64,000 bases of DNA from CAYPGJ01 sp964638515. Lineage in GTDB: Bacteria; Planctomycetota; Phycisphaerae; Phycisphaerales; UBA1924. Position numbers and translations under genes: made by a program. The DNA lies in NCBI GenBank assembly GCA_964638515.1, contig CAZWZL010000001.1, positions 62,001-126,000 of the forward strand, given 5' to 3'. This document shows, in pieces, positions 1 to 8,873 of this stretch. The notes beneath the pieces were generated by a model, which searched no databases, was not told the DNA's origin, and saw nothing but the letters and a program-made list of their open reading frames with translations. How positions within the stretch are numbered: position 1 is the first letter of the stretch; each line of letters begins with the position of its first letter.

Positions 1-770
1 ACTTCAACTGGACCGGCATCGAGGATGAACTCGCGAAGTCGGGGGGCGCCGAAGGCCCCGGGCCCATCATCTTCCCCGTCGTGTATCCCCAACATCTCAT
101 CATCAAGAACGACTTCTATGGCGCCATGGTGTTCTTCGACGGCGTGCCGGTGCCCCCGGGCGCTTCCATCCGCCTCACGGACTATCCCCTCGGGTCGCAT
201 GTGTACTCCGTGACGCCGATCGGTCCACCCGCACCGGGAGTGCCGCCGTTCGAGTTCCACATCACCGTGGTTCCCGCGCCGGAGGTCAACGAGGGCGCAC
301 GTCTCCACGACCAAGTGCCCCGTCGCAAGATGGACTTCACCAACACCACCGAGCACGCGCAGCACGTCTTCTTCACCGTGGCCCCGATCGACGTCGGACT
401 GGAGCCCCTCGTGCTCTTCAACGAACGCGATGTTCTCCCCGGTGAGACCATCACGCTCGAAGTCGAGTTCTACACGGCCCCGGGCTACGTCATGACCGCG
501 TGCCAGGATGTTCGGGCCGTGCTCAACGCCCACGCCAACAACCAGTTCGGCGAGGTCATCGCCTCCGGCGTGGCCGTCGGACGGGCGCTGCCCGCGGGCG
601 ACTCCAACGAGGACTACCGCGTCGATTTCGGCGACCTCAATAACGTCCTGAGCAACTACGGCTCCACCGGCGCCGGGATCCTGGGCGACGTCAACGGGGA
701 CGGCGTCGTGAACTTCCTCGATCTGAACCTCATCCTCAGCAACTTCGGAGTGGACTGCTCCGGAGCCTGA
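1..770 (+). CDS. Secreted dockerin-repeat protein, 5' end outside window
   Basis: The reading frame is open from base 3 at the left edge, so the N-terminus lies outside the window; the GTG at 81 is probably internal. About 255 residues are visible. The body is beta-rich and I do not recognise it. The last 55 residues form two EF-hand-like dockerin repeats, each with a DxNxD calcium loop (DSNEDYRVDFGDLNNVLS and DVNGDGVVNFLDLNLILS), and end in a short Cys-containing tail. This matches the 'GC-type dockerin' ending common in Phycisphaerae secreted proteins. By family analogy the tail is a docking or surface-anchoring module; the binding partner is unknown. A strong hairpin terminator follows at 807. 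Confidence 0.75.
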   Translation, partial: FNWTGIEDELAKSGGAEGPGPIIFPVVYPQHLIIKNDFYGAMVFFDGVPVPPGASIRLTDYPLGSHVYSVTPIGPPAPGVPPFEFHITVVPAPEVNEGARLHDQVPRRKMDFTNTTEHAQHVFFTVAPIDVGLEPLVLFNERDVLPGETITLEVEFYTAPGYVMTACQDVRAVLNAHANNQFGEVIASGVAVGRALPAGDSNEDYRVDFGDLNNVLSNYGSTGAGILGDVNGDGVVNFLDLNLILSNFGVDCSGA

Positions 771-806
771 TCGACTCTCCCACGCCGATCGCGCGCCGAG
801 CGCAAC

Positions 807-841
807 GCCCGGACTGGCCCCGACGGCCGATCCGGGCTTTC
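807..841 (+). terminator. Rho-independent-type terminator after the dockerin gene
   Basis: Arms 807-819 and 825-837 form a 13-bp stem with one mismatch and one G-T pair around a 5-nt loop, followed by TTTC. It sits 37 bp after the stop codon of the upstream dockerin gene and just before the phosphatase promoter box. Confidence 0.6.
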
Positions 842-852
842 GCGCGCTGGGC

Positions 853-858
853 TACCAT
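853..858 (+). promoter_or_regulatory. -10-like TACCAT box, possible leaderless start
   Basis: TACCAT lies 6 nt before the ATG at 865. There is no Shine-Dalgarno sequence. With a usual 6-8 nt from the -10 box to the start point, transcription would begin at or next to the ATG. No clear -35 box was seen. Confidence 0.45.
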
Positions 859-864
859 GGGCTC

Positions 865-1521
865 ATGCGTCGCACGGCCATCATCATCAGCGGAGCGATC
901 ACAGTGGCCGCCGGCGCCGCGCTGGTCGCATGGCAGCCCTGGGAGCCCGGCCTCAAGAACTTCGGAACCGTGGTGGAGGGCCGCATTTATCGAATGGGTC
1001 GAACCACCCCAGCCGGGCTTGAACGCCTCGTTGCCGAGAAGGGCATTCGCACCGTCATCGACTTCGGCTCCGACCCCGAAGGCACGGACCACGACACGCG
1101 CGAGGTCGAGGCCTGCGCTGCGCTCGGGCTCGAACGATTCACGTTCCGGCTCGAGGGCGACGGCACCGGCGACCCCAACATGTACGTGGATGCCCTGCGC
1201 CTCATGACCGACCCCGCGCACCAACCCATCCTCATCCACTGCGGCGCCGGAGCGCAGCGCACGGGGGCCGCGGCCATCCTCTACCGCCACATCGTTGAAG
1301 GAAAGCCCATCATCGACGTCTATCCGGAAGCGTGGAAGCACCGCCACGAGCCCGGTGATGACTGGCGCATGCTCGCGTACCTCGCCGACTGGTCCGACGA
1401 GATCGCAGAGGCGTTCCGAACCGGCGGCAGGATCGTCGGGCCCAATCAGGTGATCGCGTCGGCGCTTCCGGAAGAAGAGGAGCAGGACGGCGACGTGGCG
1501 CGCGGGGCAGTCGCGCCTTGA
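865..1521 (+). CDS. Membrane-anchored dual-specificity/tyrosine protein phosphatase
   Basis: The 218-residue protein starts with an uncleaved-looking hydrophobic segment (residues 5-23). It carries the phosphatase P-loop HCGAGAQRTG at 125-134, with nucleophile Cys126 and Arg132 in the CX5R arrangement. The region before it (VIDFGSDPEG, about 64-73) resembles the DSP/PTPLA-like fold of bacterial cysteine phosphatases. It probably acts on the outer face of the cytoplasmic membrane or in the periplasm on phosphotyrosine or other phospho-substrates; the substrate is unknown. The stop codon overlaps the TTG start of the next glycosyltransferase gene (TTGA), so the two are probably translationally coupled. 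Confidence 0.8.
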   Translation: MRRTAIIISGAITVAAGAALVAWQPWEPGLKNFGTVVEGRIYRMGRTTPAGLERLVAEKGIRTVIDFGSDPEGTDHDTREVEACAALGLERFTFRLEGDGTGDPNMYVDALRLMTDPAHQPILIHCGAGAQRTGAAAILYRHIVEGKPIIDVYPEAWKHRHEPGDDWRMLAYLADWSDEIAEAFRTGGRIVGPNQVIASALPEEEEQDGDVARGAVAP

Positions 1522-3083
1522 GGCTCGCCCGCGGGCGTGGTCGCCTCTGGATCGGCGCCCTACTCGTGGTCGTCGTGAGCGCCCTCGTCTATCTACCGGG
1601 TCTCGGCCGCAACGGGCTGCGCTCCACGGAAGGCCATCGCGCGATCCCCGCGTGGCACATCCTCGAATCCGGCGATTGGCTGCCCACGCGCATGTTCGAG
1701 GCCGTCTACGTGCGCAAGCCCCCGGGGATGCCATGGGCCATCGCCTTCAGCTCCATGGCGTTCGGTCAGTCCGAGTTCGCGGCACGCCTGCCCTCCGCCA
1801 TCGGCTCGATCCTGGCCGCAATGCTGGTGTTCGTTATGGCGTGGCGATGGTTCGGCTGTCGCGCCGGCGCGCTGGCGGCCGGTCTTGCGCAAGCGCTCGC
1901 GCCGGGATTGTGGGCTCCGGGCCGCAGCGCCGAGATCGAAACACTGAACAATCTCATGACGGCGATACTCGTGTACGCCCTCATCGACCTGCTCGTTTTT
2001 CAGCCGAAGAAGTCCTCGATTCCGACCGGTCGCGCGGCCGGCTGGGTCATCGGCGTGCTCGGGGTCTCCGTGGGCATGTTCGGCGCCGCGCTCATGAAGG
2101 GCCCCGCCAGCCTCCCGGTGGCTTTGGGCGGGTTGATCGGCGTGTGCGGTGTCGTCGGCGTAAGGCGAGTCGTGCGCTCCGGCGCCATGTGGATCGGTCT
2201 CGGCGGCGGATTCGCCGCCAGCGCAGCCCTGGCGTGGCTCGTCATTCGCTCGATGCATCTGGCGTCGGCCGCGCAGGTCCCGGACGGCGCCGCCGGGGTG
2301 GTGACCGACAAGCTCGTGTGGTGGCACCTCTGGCGCGAGAGCGATCTCGGTGAAGTGCTCGCGCTCGCGCCTCTCACCTTCGCCGGCGCGCTGCCCGGCG
2401 CGTTGGCGCTGCTCTTCCCGTTCGGGCCCGACGCCCGCGCGGAAGCTCACGATGGCGAAGCGAAGCGCCGCCTCCGCATCGCGCGCGCGCTCGCCCTCGG
2501 CTTTTTCCTCTCCATCGCCATTTACCTCATCATCGGCGTGAGCAATCCGCGATACACCATGCCCGCCTCCGTGTTCGCGGCGCCCGCGGTGGGCTATGTC
2601 TGGCGCGCCATGCGCGATGGAATCACCGACACCCGCCGGCTCATCGCGAGATTGATGATGCTGGGACATCCACTCGTGCTCTTCGGCGTGCTGCTCGTGG
2701 CCGCCGGAGCTTGGGTGCTGGTTGCGGAGCCGCGCCGCGGAACAGACAGCGGCCGCGAGGTCGGGATCAAACTCGCCGCGTTGCTGCCTGACGGCGCAGA
2801 GGTCTGGGCCCACGAACTCGTGGAATCCCGCCCGGAGACGTTGTATTACGCGCAACGCGAGGCCGCGCGTCGGGGCGCCACGCTCCGCGTGATCTGGCGT
2901 CCCGATCTCTCGGGCCCGTGGCGCGATGGACTGCATCTCGCGCTCGTGCGTTCGGGCGGCGTCGCGTCCGGGGAAGACGCCCTCGCGCGCGAGAAGCCCG
3001 GATTCATGCTGACCGAACTGGGAACAACCCGCGTTCACATCTACGACGTCGCTGTGGTTCGCGTCTCGATGGCCCCTGAGTGA
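1518..3083 (+). CDS. GT39/ArnT-type integral membrane glycosyltransferase
   Basis: The 521-residue protein has about ten hydrophobic segments. The first periplasmic loop contains TEGHRA (about 37-42) and RKPPG, the hallmarks of the PMT/ArnT-type GT-C fold that transfers a sugar from a polyprenyl-phosphate donor to lipid or protein. The C-terminal 110 residues are soluble. The TTG start overlaps the upstream TGA by 3 bases, which fits coupled translation with the phosphatase. The acceptor cannot be told from sequence. Annotation as a glycosyltransferase of family 39 is firm; specific ArnT activity is not supported. Confidence 0.82.
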   Translation: MRLARGRGRLWIGALLVVVVSALVYLPGLGRNGLRSTEGHRAIPAWHILESGDWLPTRMFEAVYVRKPPGMPWAIAFSSMAFGQSEFAARLPSAIGSILAAMLVFVMAWRWFGCRAGALAAGLAQALAPGLWAPGRSAEIETLNNLMTAILVYALIDLLVFQPKKSSIPTGRAAGWVIGVLGVSVGMFGAALMKGPASLPVALGGLIGVCGVVGVRRVVRSGAMWIGLGGGFAASAALAWLVIRSMHLASAAQVPDGAAGVVTDKLVWWHLWRESDLGEVLALAPLTFAGALPGALALLFPFGPDARAEAHDGEAKRRLRIARALALGFFLSIAIYLIIGVSNPRYTMPASVFAAPAVGYVWRAMRDGITDTRRLIARLMMLGHPLVLFGVLLVAAGAWVLVAEPRRGTDSGREVGIKLAALLPDGAEVWAHELVESRPETLYYAQREAARRGATLRVIWRPDLSGPWRDGLHLALVRSGGVASGEDALAREKPGFMLTELGTTRVHIYDVAVVRVSMAPE

Positions 3084-3338
3084 GCCCAATCGCCGATGCG
3101 CACATGAACAGGATGCAAACATCTGAATTTCCTGGATTTGTTCTTGCATCGGGCGCCACGACGGCCACAAAATGAGCGAAACGCCACCAAGGCTGTGACG
3201 TCCGACGACGTGCGTTGTGCAGCAGCGAGGCCTACCTCGCTCCTTTGTCTGTTCTGCAGCAGACCGACGCGGGCCAGCCCAAGCGGATTGCCAATCGCGG
3301 CGCTCCTTCGGCGACTCAGCGCGGTCGGGAGGTTCACC
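3084..3338 (+). other. Leader region before dockerin gene, with small hairpin
   Basis: This 255-bp gap precedes the ATG at 3339. It holds a 7-bp hairpin (AGCGAGG at 3224-3230, CCTCGCT at 3235-3241, 4-nt loop) about 100 nt before the start codon. No known riboswitch was recognised. Upstream in-frame codons exist, but they lack a Shine-Dalgarno sequence and a signal peptide. Confidence 0.3.
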
Positions 3339-5201
3339 ATGATTCGGAAGTTGTCCCACCATCGCCTCACCGGCGCAGGCGCGATCGCCGCAGCCGCATG
3401 CCTCGGCGCCCTCACCGGCTCGACCGCACTTGCCTGCGGCGGCGATCCACCGCCCCCCGTGTGCGCCAAGACTGTCGTGCTCGGCCAAGCCCTGCCCGGC
3501 TCCATCCTGCTCACCGGCGGCGGCACGCTCACCATCCCCGTCGAACTCTTCTTCCTCGCGCAGGACGTTGGCGCTCCCGGCGTCTGCCCGCCCGGGCCCT
3601 ACCTCACCACCATCACCTTCACACTCACCTGCCCCCTGCCCATGCCGCCCATCGTGGGCTCCGTCACCGTCCCCGTCGTCAACGGGTTCAACGACATCGA
3701 CGTCGATCTCATCCTTCCCCCGGGCCCGCCGCGCATCTGCACACTCACCGGCACGGCCGACGTCCTCTTCGTCGACGGCTCCATCATCTCCGCCAACAGC
3801 GTCATGAAGGACGTCTGCATCGTCGACCCCGTGATTCCCGGCGCCGCAGTGCCGCGCCTCCAGATCGAACTCTTCGACCCCGGCAGCGAGCCATTCTTCC
3901 ATGTTCATCCCGGAGATCAGGCCCGCATCCAGTTCGCCGTGACCAACAACGATCCAATACACGCCTTCACCGGAACGATCGGCGCCGACTCCGAACAGGT
4001 CTCGCGCGCCGTCTCAAGCGGGGCCTTCCCGGGGCCCCCGGGCCACGGCCCATTCTCCATCTCCGACCCCAACGTCGGCGACAACTTCCCTATCGCGTTC
4101 GGCCCGCTGCAGCCACCGTTCTGCGTGCCCCTGCCTCCAGATCCGCAGAACCCCGCCATCCCTACAGCCTCCGATCCCATCACGCTCCTGCCCGGCGAAA
4201 CCAAGAAAGTCGATCTCTTCGTCCGGCCATGGGGCATGTGCGCCAACGGCTCGTGCAACAAAAGCCGCCTCCGCGTCGGCGGCCAATTCGCCGACGGAAC
4301 CGGCGGCCTGGCCTGCACCGCCGTCGTCGTCTACGCCGACGAGTCCGTGCCCCCCGAATACCTCTGGGAGGACGGTGGCGCCGTGGTGCAACTCAAGCCC
4401 ATCCCCGGCGGACCGCCCATCATCCTCATTTTCGGACAGCCCTTCCCTTCCTTGCAGTGGATCATCGACGCATTCTTCCCCTTCGCTCATGTCCGCGTGA
4501 ACGGTCAGCCCCAACCACAGACCTTCATCGACCCCGTCCCATTCCTCCCCGGCCACGCCCGCTACCAGACCTTCACACAATTCACTCAACCCTTCCAGGT
4601 CGACTCCTTCTTCGACATCGAGTACCGCATCGACTTCTTCCCCAATTCGCCCAACATCTCGCACTTCAAACTCGATCAGATACAGGTCGTCCCAGGCGCG
4701 CCCAACGGTCTTGAGAACCAGGCGCCGCTCGCCATGGGCACGGCGACCGTGACCACCAGCACGCCGACCGGCGCCACCATCGACTCCTTCTTCGACGTCT
4801 TTACCCAGTTCTCCTTCGAGGCGCTCAACGTCAACAACGAACTCGTGCCCGTTGAGATTCTGCAACTGAATCTCGTCGGTGATCCTCAGGGTTTCATTCT
4901 CCAGGCGCAAGGCCGCGCCTTCCCGCCAACGGACGGTGTCGTCGGCGCTGCTCCCTTCATCGGGCTCATCGGTCTCACCGAGCTCCGAGGCTTCGCGCGA
5001 CCGAGCCGCTTCCTCTTCTGCCCCGGCGACACCAACGGCGACGCCGTGGTCAACTTTGCCGACCTCAACAACGTGCTCAGCGACTTCGGCCAAACCGGCC
5101 CCAATCTTGCCGGCGACGTCAACGGAGACGGAACCGTCAACTTCGCCGACCTCAACCTCGTCCTCTCCTTCTTCGGAACCAACTGCGGGCCGTCCTTCTG
5201 A
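3339..5201 (+). CDS. Large secreted protein with C-terminal dockerin repeats
   Basis: The 620-residue protein starts at the ATG preceded by GGGAGG, which gives a proper signal peptide (hydrophobic core AIAAAACLGALTGS, cleavage near ALA/CGG). A longer in-frame extension back to 3138 would bury this signal, so I reject it. The body is Pro/Phe-rich and beta-rich, with several Cys pairs, and has no domain I recognise. Residues about 560-615 are two dockerin EF-hand repeats (GDTNGDAVVNFADLNNVLS and GDVNGDGTVNFADLNLVLS), ending in NCGPSF. The role is probably extracellular, attached to a matrix or the cell surface. A perfect hairpin terminator follows. Confidence 0.8.
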   Translation: MIRKLSHHRLTGAGAIAAAACLGALTGSTALACGGDPPPPVCAKTVVLGQALPGSILLTGGGTLTIPVELFFLAQDVGAPGVCPPGPYLTTITFTLTCPLPMPPIVGSVTVPVVNGFNDIDVDLILPPGPPRICTLTGTADVLFVDGSIISANSVMKDVCIVDPVIPGAAVPRLQIELFDPGSEPFFHVHPGDQARIQFAVTNNDPIHAFTGTIGADSEQVSRAVSSGAFPGPPGHGPFSISDPNVGDNFPIAFGPLQPPFCVPLPPDPQNPAIPTASDPITLLPGETKKVDLFVRPWGMCANGSCNKSRLRVGGQFADGTGGLACTAVVVYADESVPPEYLWEDGGAVVQLKPIPGGPPIILIFGQPFPSLQWIIDAFFPFAHVRVNGQPQPQTFIDPVPFLPGHARYQTFTQFTQPFQVDSFFDIEYRIDFFPNSPNISHFKLDQIQVVPGAPNGLENQAPLAMGTATVTTSTPTGATIDSFFDVFTQFSFEALNVNNELVPVEILQLNLVGDPQGFILQAQGRAFPPTDGVVGAAPFIGLIGLTELRGFARPSRFLFCPGDTNGDAVVNFADLNNVLSDFGQTGPNLAGDVNGDGTVNFADLNLVLSFFGTNCGPSF

Positions 5202-5234
5202 GTTGAACCCGGACTCACATCCCAAAAACACAAC

Positions 5235-5263
5235 GCCGCCCGGCATGCACGCCGGGCGGCTTT
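5235..5263 (+). terminator. Perfect 10-bp hairpin terminator
   Basis: GCCGCCCGGC (5235-5244) pairs with GCCGGGCGGC (5251-5260) around a 6-nt loop, followed by TTTC. It lies 33 bp after the dockerin gene and 28 bp before the end of the convergent minus-strand gene, so it may serve both. Confidence 0.7.
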
Positions 5264-5290
5264 CATGCGCCCGCTCCGCTCCGCAGTCGC

Positions 5291-6523
5291 TCAGGGCCTC
5301 GGCACGTTCACTTCGTCCACGCTCGGAGGACGAGCTTCGTCGCCCTTGCGATCCTTCTTCGGCGGCGCCTTCCCCGGCGAGCCACGCTCGCCGCCTCGTT
5401 CCTTCGCGTGCGACGCCAGCATCTGCTTCAGCGCGCCCCGCTTCGACGCCGGCAGCACCGACTCCGGAATCGCGTTCACGCGCCGCTCGATCCGCTGCTC
5501 CGCCGACAGCCCCTTCTCCTCCGCGCTCGGCGCCGCCTTCAATCGCGACACGATCTCCTCAGCCTGCTTGGGCGAAACCTGCAATCGCTGCGCGATCCGC
5601 TCGGCATTGGCCGCTCCCCCGGCCCGCCCGCCTTCGCCGGGCTTCGCGCCATTCGGGTTCTTGGCCCCGGGAGCCTTCTGGGGCGCGTTTACCTCTCCGG
5701 GGCCGCTTCGGCCTCCCGGTTTCCCCGGCGCCTTGTCGGGCGAGGTCGCGCGCTCCTCGCGCTCCTTCTTGAGCCGTTCTTCGCCGCGCCGCTTGGCGAT
5801 CTCCTCACCTTCGCGCTCCATTTCCTTCATGAGATGAGCCCGCTGATCTTCACGCAACGATTCCCATACCCGCGCCTGGAACGGCCCCGGGTCCGGGCGT
5901 TGCTCCTCCAACGCGCGCAAGCGGCGCATCATTTCCTCGCGCTCATCCGGCGACATGGCATCCGCCGGACGACCTTGCGCCGGCCCTTGCTTGTTCTGCG
6001 GCCGGTCCGCTCCACCAGGTCGATCGGGACCCTCGGTGCTCGCCGGCGGCGTCGAACCCTTCGGCGCACCGCCCTGATCCTCGGCCGGCCGCTCTGCCCG
6101 TCGCTCCGGCGGCCTTGCCGGCCCCTTGTCCCCCGTCCGCTCGCGAATGCGCCGAATCTCGTCCTGATGCTCTCGGAAGAACGCTTCGTTGGCCTGCCGA
6201 AACTCGTGCTGGATCGCGCGCACCTGGTCCGCCTGTTCCGCGGTCAATCGAAGCGACGCCGGGGCCTCATCCTTCATGAGGCCGGCCAGCGCGCGCTGGA
6301 ACAAGTCGTACTTCGCTCGGCTGTTCGACGCCGGCTTACCCGGCCGCGCCTCGCCGGGATCTCCAAACACACCCGGCGACGTTGGCGGCGTGCGGGGCTC
6401 CGCCGATGGCCCCTTCAGGACGTCGGACGGCGAGGTCGCCCCGGCCGGCGGCGCAGCCAACGCGCCCGACGCAATCCCCGCCACCAACCAACCAGCCAAA
6501 CCCCAGCCCACTCGTTTCGCCAT
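5291..6523 (-). CDS. Secreted charged/Pro-rich protein, Spy-like segments
   Basis: The 410-residue protein of unknown function starts at the ATG at 6523, preceded by GGAGG at good spacing and followed by a signal peptide (WGLAGWLVAGIASGALA). The mature part is rich in Pro, Arg, Glu and Gly. It contains LTAEQADQVRAIQHEFR and later LQVSPKQAEEIVSRLK and GLSAEQRIERRV. The LT/LSxEQ helices resemble Spy/CpxP or LTXXQ-type periplasmic proteins, but the long disordered linkers between them are atypical. It probably acts outside the cytoplasmic membrane; no function can be assigned. It is divergent from mrp. Confidence 0.6.
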   Translation of the reverse strand: MAKRVGWGLAGWLVAGIASGALAAPPAGATSPSDVLKGPSAEPRTPPTSPGVFGDPGEARPGKPASNSRAKYDLFQRALAGLMKDEAPASLRLTAEQADQVRAIQHEFRQANEAFFREHQDEIRRIRERTGDKGPARPPERRAERPAEDQGGAPKGSTPPASTEGPDRPGGADRPQNKQGPAQGRPADAMSPDEREEMMRRLRALEEQRPDPGPFQARVWESLREDQRAHLMKEMEREGEEIAKRRGEERLKKEREERATSPDKAPGKPGGRSGPGEVNAPQKAPGAKNPNGAKPGEGGRAGGAANAERIAQRLQVSPKQAEEIVSRLKAAPSAEEKGLSAEQRIERRVNAIPESVLPASKRGALKQMLASHAKERGGERGSPGKAPPKKDRKGDEARPPSVDEVNVPRP

Positions 6524-6604
6524 CGCCCAATTCCTCCGTTCCGAGTCCGCCCAGCCCAACGAGCCTCCGTGAGCCGCTATTGCGGCCAACACCCCTCCAC
6601 CCCC

Positions 6605-6610
6605 TACCAT
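6605..6610 (+). promoter_or_regulatory. -10-like TACCAT box before mrp
   Basis: TACCAT lies 35 nt before the mrp ATG at 6646, leaving room for a leader of about 28 nt with an AAGGA Shine-Dalgarno sequence. It has the same hexamer as the boxes before several other genes here. Confidence 0.35.
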
Positions 6611-6645
6611 CGGCTCCCTGTTCCCTTCGCAACAAGGACGCAGTC

Positions 6646-7761
6646 ATGCCCGAAAACATCGCCAAAGAGCACGTTCTCAAGGCCCTCGAACGCGTGCAGG
6701 ACCCTGAACTCCGCCGCGATCTCGTCTCCCTGCAGGCCGTTCGCAAAATCAACGTCTGTGATGGCAACGTCGGAGTCACGCTGGCCTTGGCCTCGACAGA
6801 TCCCGCCGCGCGTGACCGCATCCGAACCGAGGCGCTCAACGCCATTCGCCACACAGCCGACGCCGCCGGGCTCAAGATCGCCGAAGTCGTCATCGATTTC
6901 GCTCCAGCACCGGCGAGCGCTCGCATATCGTCGCCCGCCCCCAACACGTCCGGCATCCCCGGCGTCTCGAGGATCATTGCCGTCGGCGCCGGCAAGGGAG
7001 GCGTGGGTAAAAGCACGATCGCCGTCAATCTCGCCGTGACGCTCGCTCGCCAGGGCCATGCCGTGGGCCTCATGGACGGCGACATCTACGGCCCATCGAT
7101 TCCGACGCTCCTCGGCCTTGACGCGCTCGAGCCACACTCCATCGGACCCATGCTCCAGCCCTTCACCGTCCACGGGATCAAGGCCATGACACTCGGCAAG
7201 CTCGTGGACCCCGACAAGCCGCTCATCTGGCGCGGCCCCATGGCCCACGGCGCCTTCAAACAACTCGTCACGCAGACCGGGTGGGGTGAGCTCGATTACC
7301 TCATCATCGACCTCCCCCCGGGCACCGGAGACGTGCCACTCACCATGGCGCAATTGCTCCGACTGACCGGCGCCGTGATCGTCTGCACGCCGCAGAAAGT
7401 CGCGCAAGACGACGCCGTTCGCGCGGCCGCGATGTTCAAACAGCTCAACATCGATGTGCTCGGCGTCGTCGAGAACATGTCGTACTTCCTGGGCGACGAC
7501 GGCAAGGAATACGACCTCTTCGGGAGAGGCGGCGCGCAACAGATGGCCCAGCGATTGGGGCTCCCGTTCCTCGGCTCGGTGCCCATCTCCATGCCGCTCC
7601 GCCGTAACAGCGATGCGGGAGATCCCTCAGCCAATCTCGACGGGGCGCCGGCGAACTCTTCCCTGCGCGCCGCGCTCGAGGAAATCGCACGGCAGGTGGA
7701 GAATCAGGCGTCCCTCGCCGCGATGCGGCTCGACGCCACCCCGACGCTCACCGTCGGGTGA
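6646..7761 (+). CDS. mrp: Mrp/ApbC-type P-loop ATPase, iron-sulfur carrier family
   Basis: The 371-residue protein has the two-part layout of Mrp/ApbC: an N-terminal MIP18/DUF59-like domain (1-85) and a ParA-like NTPase with the deviant Walker A GAGKGGVGKST (about 114-124), DGDIYGPS, and DLPPGTGD. Family members bind and deliver Fe-S clusters. The CxxC that usually follows ENMSYF in cluster-binding members is replaced here by GDDG (about 282-285). This protein may therefore bind a cluster differently or act only as an ATPase partner. The ATG with AAGGA upstream was chosen over a longer frame that overlaps the divergent gene's start. Confidence 0.88.
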   Translation: MPENIAKEHVLKALERVQDPELRRDLVSLQAVRKINVCDGNVGVTLALASTDPAARDRIRTEALNAIRHTADAAGLKIAEVVIDFAPAPASARISSPAPNTSGIPGVSRIIAVGAGKGGVGKSTIAVNLAVTLARQGHAVGLMDGDIYGPSIPTLLGLDALEPHSIGPMLQPFTVHGIKAMTLGKLVDPDKPLIWRGPMAHGAFKQLVTQTGWGELDYLIIDLPPGTGDVPLTMAQLLRLTGAVIVCTPQKVAQDDAVRAAAMFKQLNIDVLGVVENMSYFLGDDGKEYDLFGRGGAQQMAQRLGLPFLGSVPISMPLRRNSDAGDPSANLDGAPANSSLRAALEEIARQVENQASLAAMRLDATPTLTVG

Positions 7762-7846
7762 ACCCCTCCGATCGCCGGAATACCCGTTGGAACTCGACAG
7801 ACCGCGCAGTAGCATGCGAGCAACACCGTACGCCGGAGATGCCCCC

Positions 7847-8662
7847 ATGCGCCGCCGATTCACCGCACTGTCTTCGATTCTGTTGACGGTTTCCACGACC
7901 ACGGCACAGCCGTGCACGACAGTGACCGCCTCTCTCGACAACGGCAACAACGCCGCGGGCTGGACCTTCGGCGGCCCAAACCAGTCACAGCCGCTCACCG
8001 GCGGAAACCCCGCCGGATATGTCCGCACGGACGGGCTCGATACCTTCGCGCCACAGCCCAGATCCGCGAACAACACGCCGTTCTTCACGGGCGATTTCTG
8101 GTCGCGCTCCGTCAACAAAGTTGGAATCGATCTCCAGACATTCCGCGTGGACTTCGGCGCCGGCGGACGCCCGCTCTCTGTGCTCTTGGTCACCGATAAC
8201 GGAACGCCCGGCGATGCGTCCGATGACTACGCGGCGTACTTCATCGGGGCCGACAACGTCCCGCTCGTGGGTGAGGGTTGGAAGCGATTTCAATTCGCCG
8301 TGCCCTCGCGATCGGTGACGACCCCGACGGGCTGGGGATACGTGCAGTTCGGACCGAACGCGCCGGCGAATCCCCAGTGGCAGGACGTGGTCCGCAACGT
8401 CACCCAACTCCGCTTCTTTTACGGCGACCCCACGTTCTTCTTCATTTTTCAGATGTGGGATCTTGGCATGGACAATCCCATGATCCTCTGGTGCAGCGCC
8501 GACGCCAATTCCGACGGGCTCACCAATTTCGCCGATCTCAATATCGTCCTGAGCGAATTCGGCCTGCTATCACCCTCGGGCGGCTCTTATCTCCGAGGCG
8601 ATGTCAATAACGACGGGGTCGTCAACTTTGCGGACCTGAACGCGATCCTCAGCGCCTTCTGA
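7847..8662 (+). CDS. Secreted laminin-B-like protein with dockerin repeats
   Basis: The 271-residue protein starts at the ATG with GGAG eight bases upstream; an earlier ATG at 7814 lacks one. The signal peptide is about 1-20 (cleavage near TTTAQP). Residues 25-200 (AAGWTFGG, GNPAGYV, FTGDFW, VGIDLQTFRVDFG) look like a laminin IV/B-type beta-sandwich, a tentative call. The C-terminus has two dockerin repeats (DANSDGLTNFADLNIVLS and DVNNDGVVNFADLNAILS), which end the protein without the Cys tail seen in the other two dockerin proteins. It is probably extracellular, possibly binding carbohydrate. Confidence 0.75.
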   Translation: MRRRFTALSSILLTVSTTTAQPCTTVTASLDNGNNAAGWTFGGPNQSQPLTGGNPAGYVRTDGLDTFAPQPRSANNTPFFTGDFWSRSVNKVGIDLQTFRVDFGAGGRPLSVLLVTDNGTPGDASDDYAAYFIGADNVPLVGEGWKRFQFAVPSRSVTTPTGWGYVQFGPNAPANPQWQDVVRNVTQLRFFYGDPTFFFIFQMWDLGMDNPMILWCSADANSDGLTNFADLNIVLSEFGLLSPSGGSYLRGDVNNDGVVNFADLNAILSAF

Positions 8663-8687
8663 ATCCCCGTCGGTCGCCCGCGCAGGA

Positions 8688-8704
8688 GCGCTAATCCTTA
8701 GCGC
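8688..8704 (+). terminator. Weak hairpin after laminin-like dockerin gene
   Basis: GCGCTAA (8688-8694) and TTAGCGC (8698-8704) form a 7-bp stem with a 3-nt loop. There is no immediate T tract; a short T run comes 20 bp later. It may be a terminator or only a palindrome. Confidence 0.3.
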
Positions 8705-8873
8705 ACGATCCTGCCGGCACAGTGCTTTTGGGACGACGCCGCGCAACCCGCACATTCGTTTCCCTCCCGAACTCGCCGCGCACGAATCGGTGGCGAGCCG
8801 TCGGTCCGGTGGCATGCTTGAGGTGTTCCGCCGGGCGATCCGTCGGGGCACAAGGCACAGGGAGAGAGAAGCC

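Noticed and set aside
736..1734. Open frame on the minus strand opposite the phosphatase gene
   Set aside because: It is a shadow of the plus-strand gene in high-GC DNA, Arg/Gly-rich with no motif; the plus-strand gene carries the phosphatase P-loop.
3138..3338. N-terminal extension of the dockerin protein
   Set aside because: It has no signal peptide or Shine-Dalgarno sequence and would bury the clear signal beginning at 3339.
1593..3962. 789-residue minus-strand open frame
   Set aside because: It overlaps the glycosyltransferase and the start of the dockerin gene, is Glu/Gly/Ala-rich without a domain, and is an antisense artefact.
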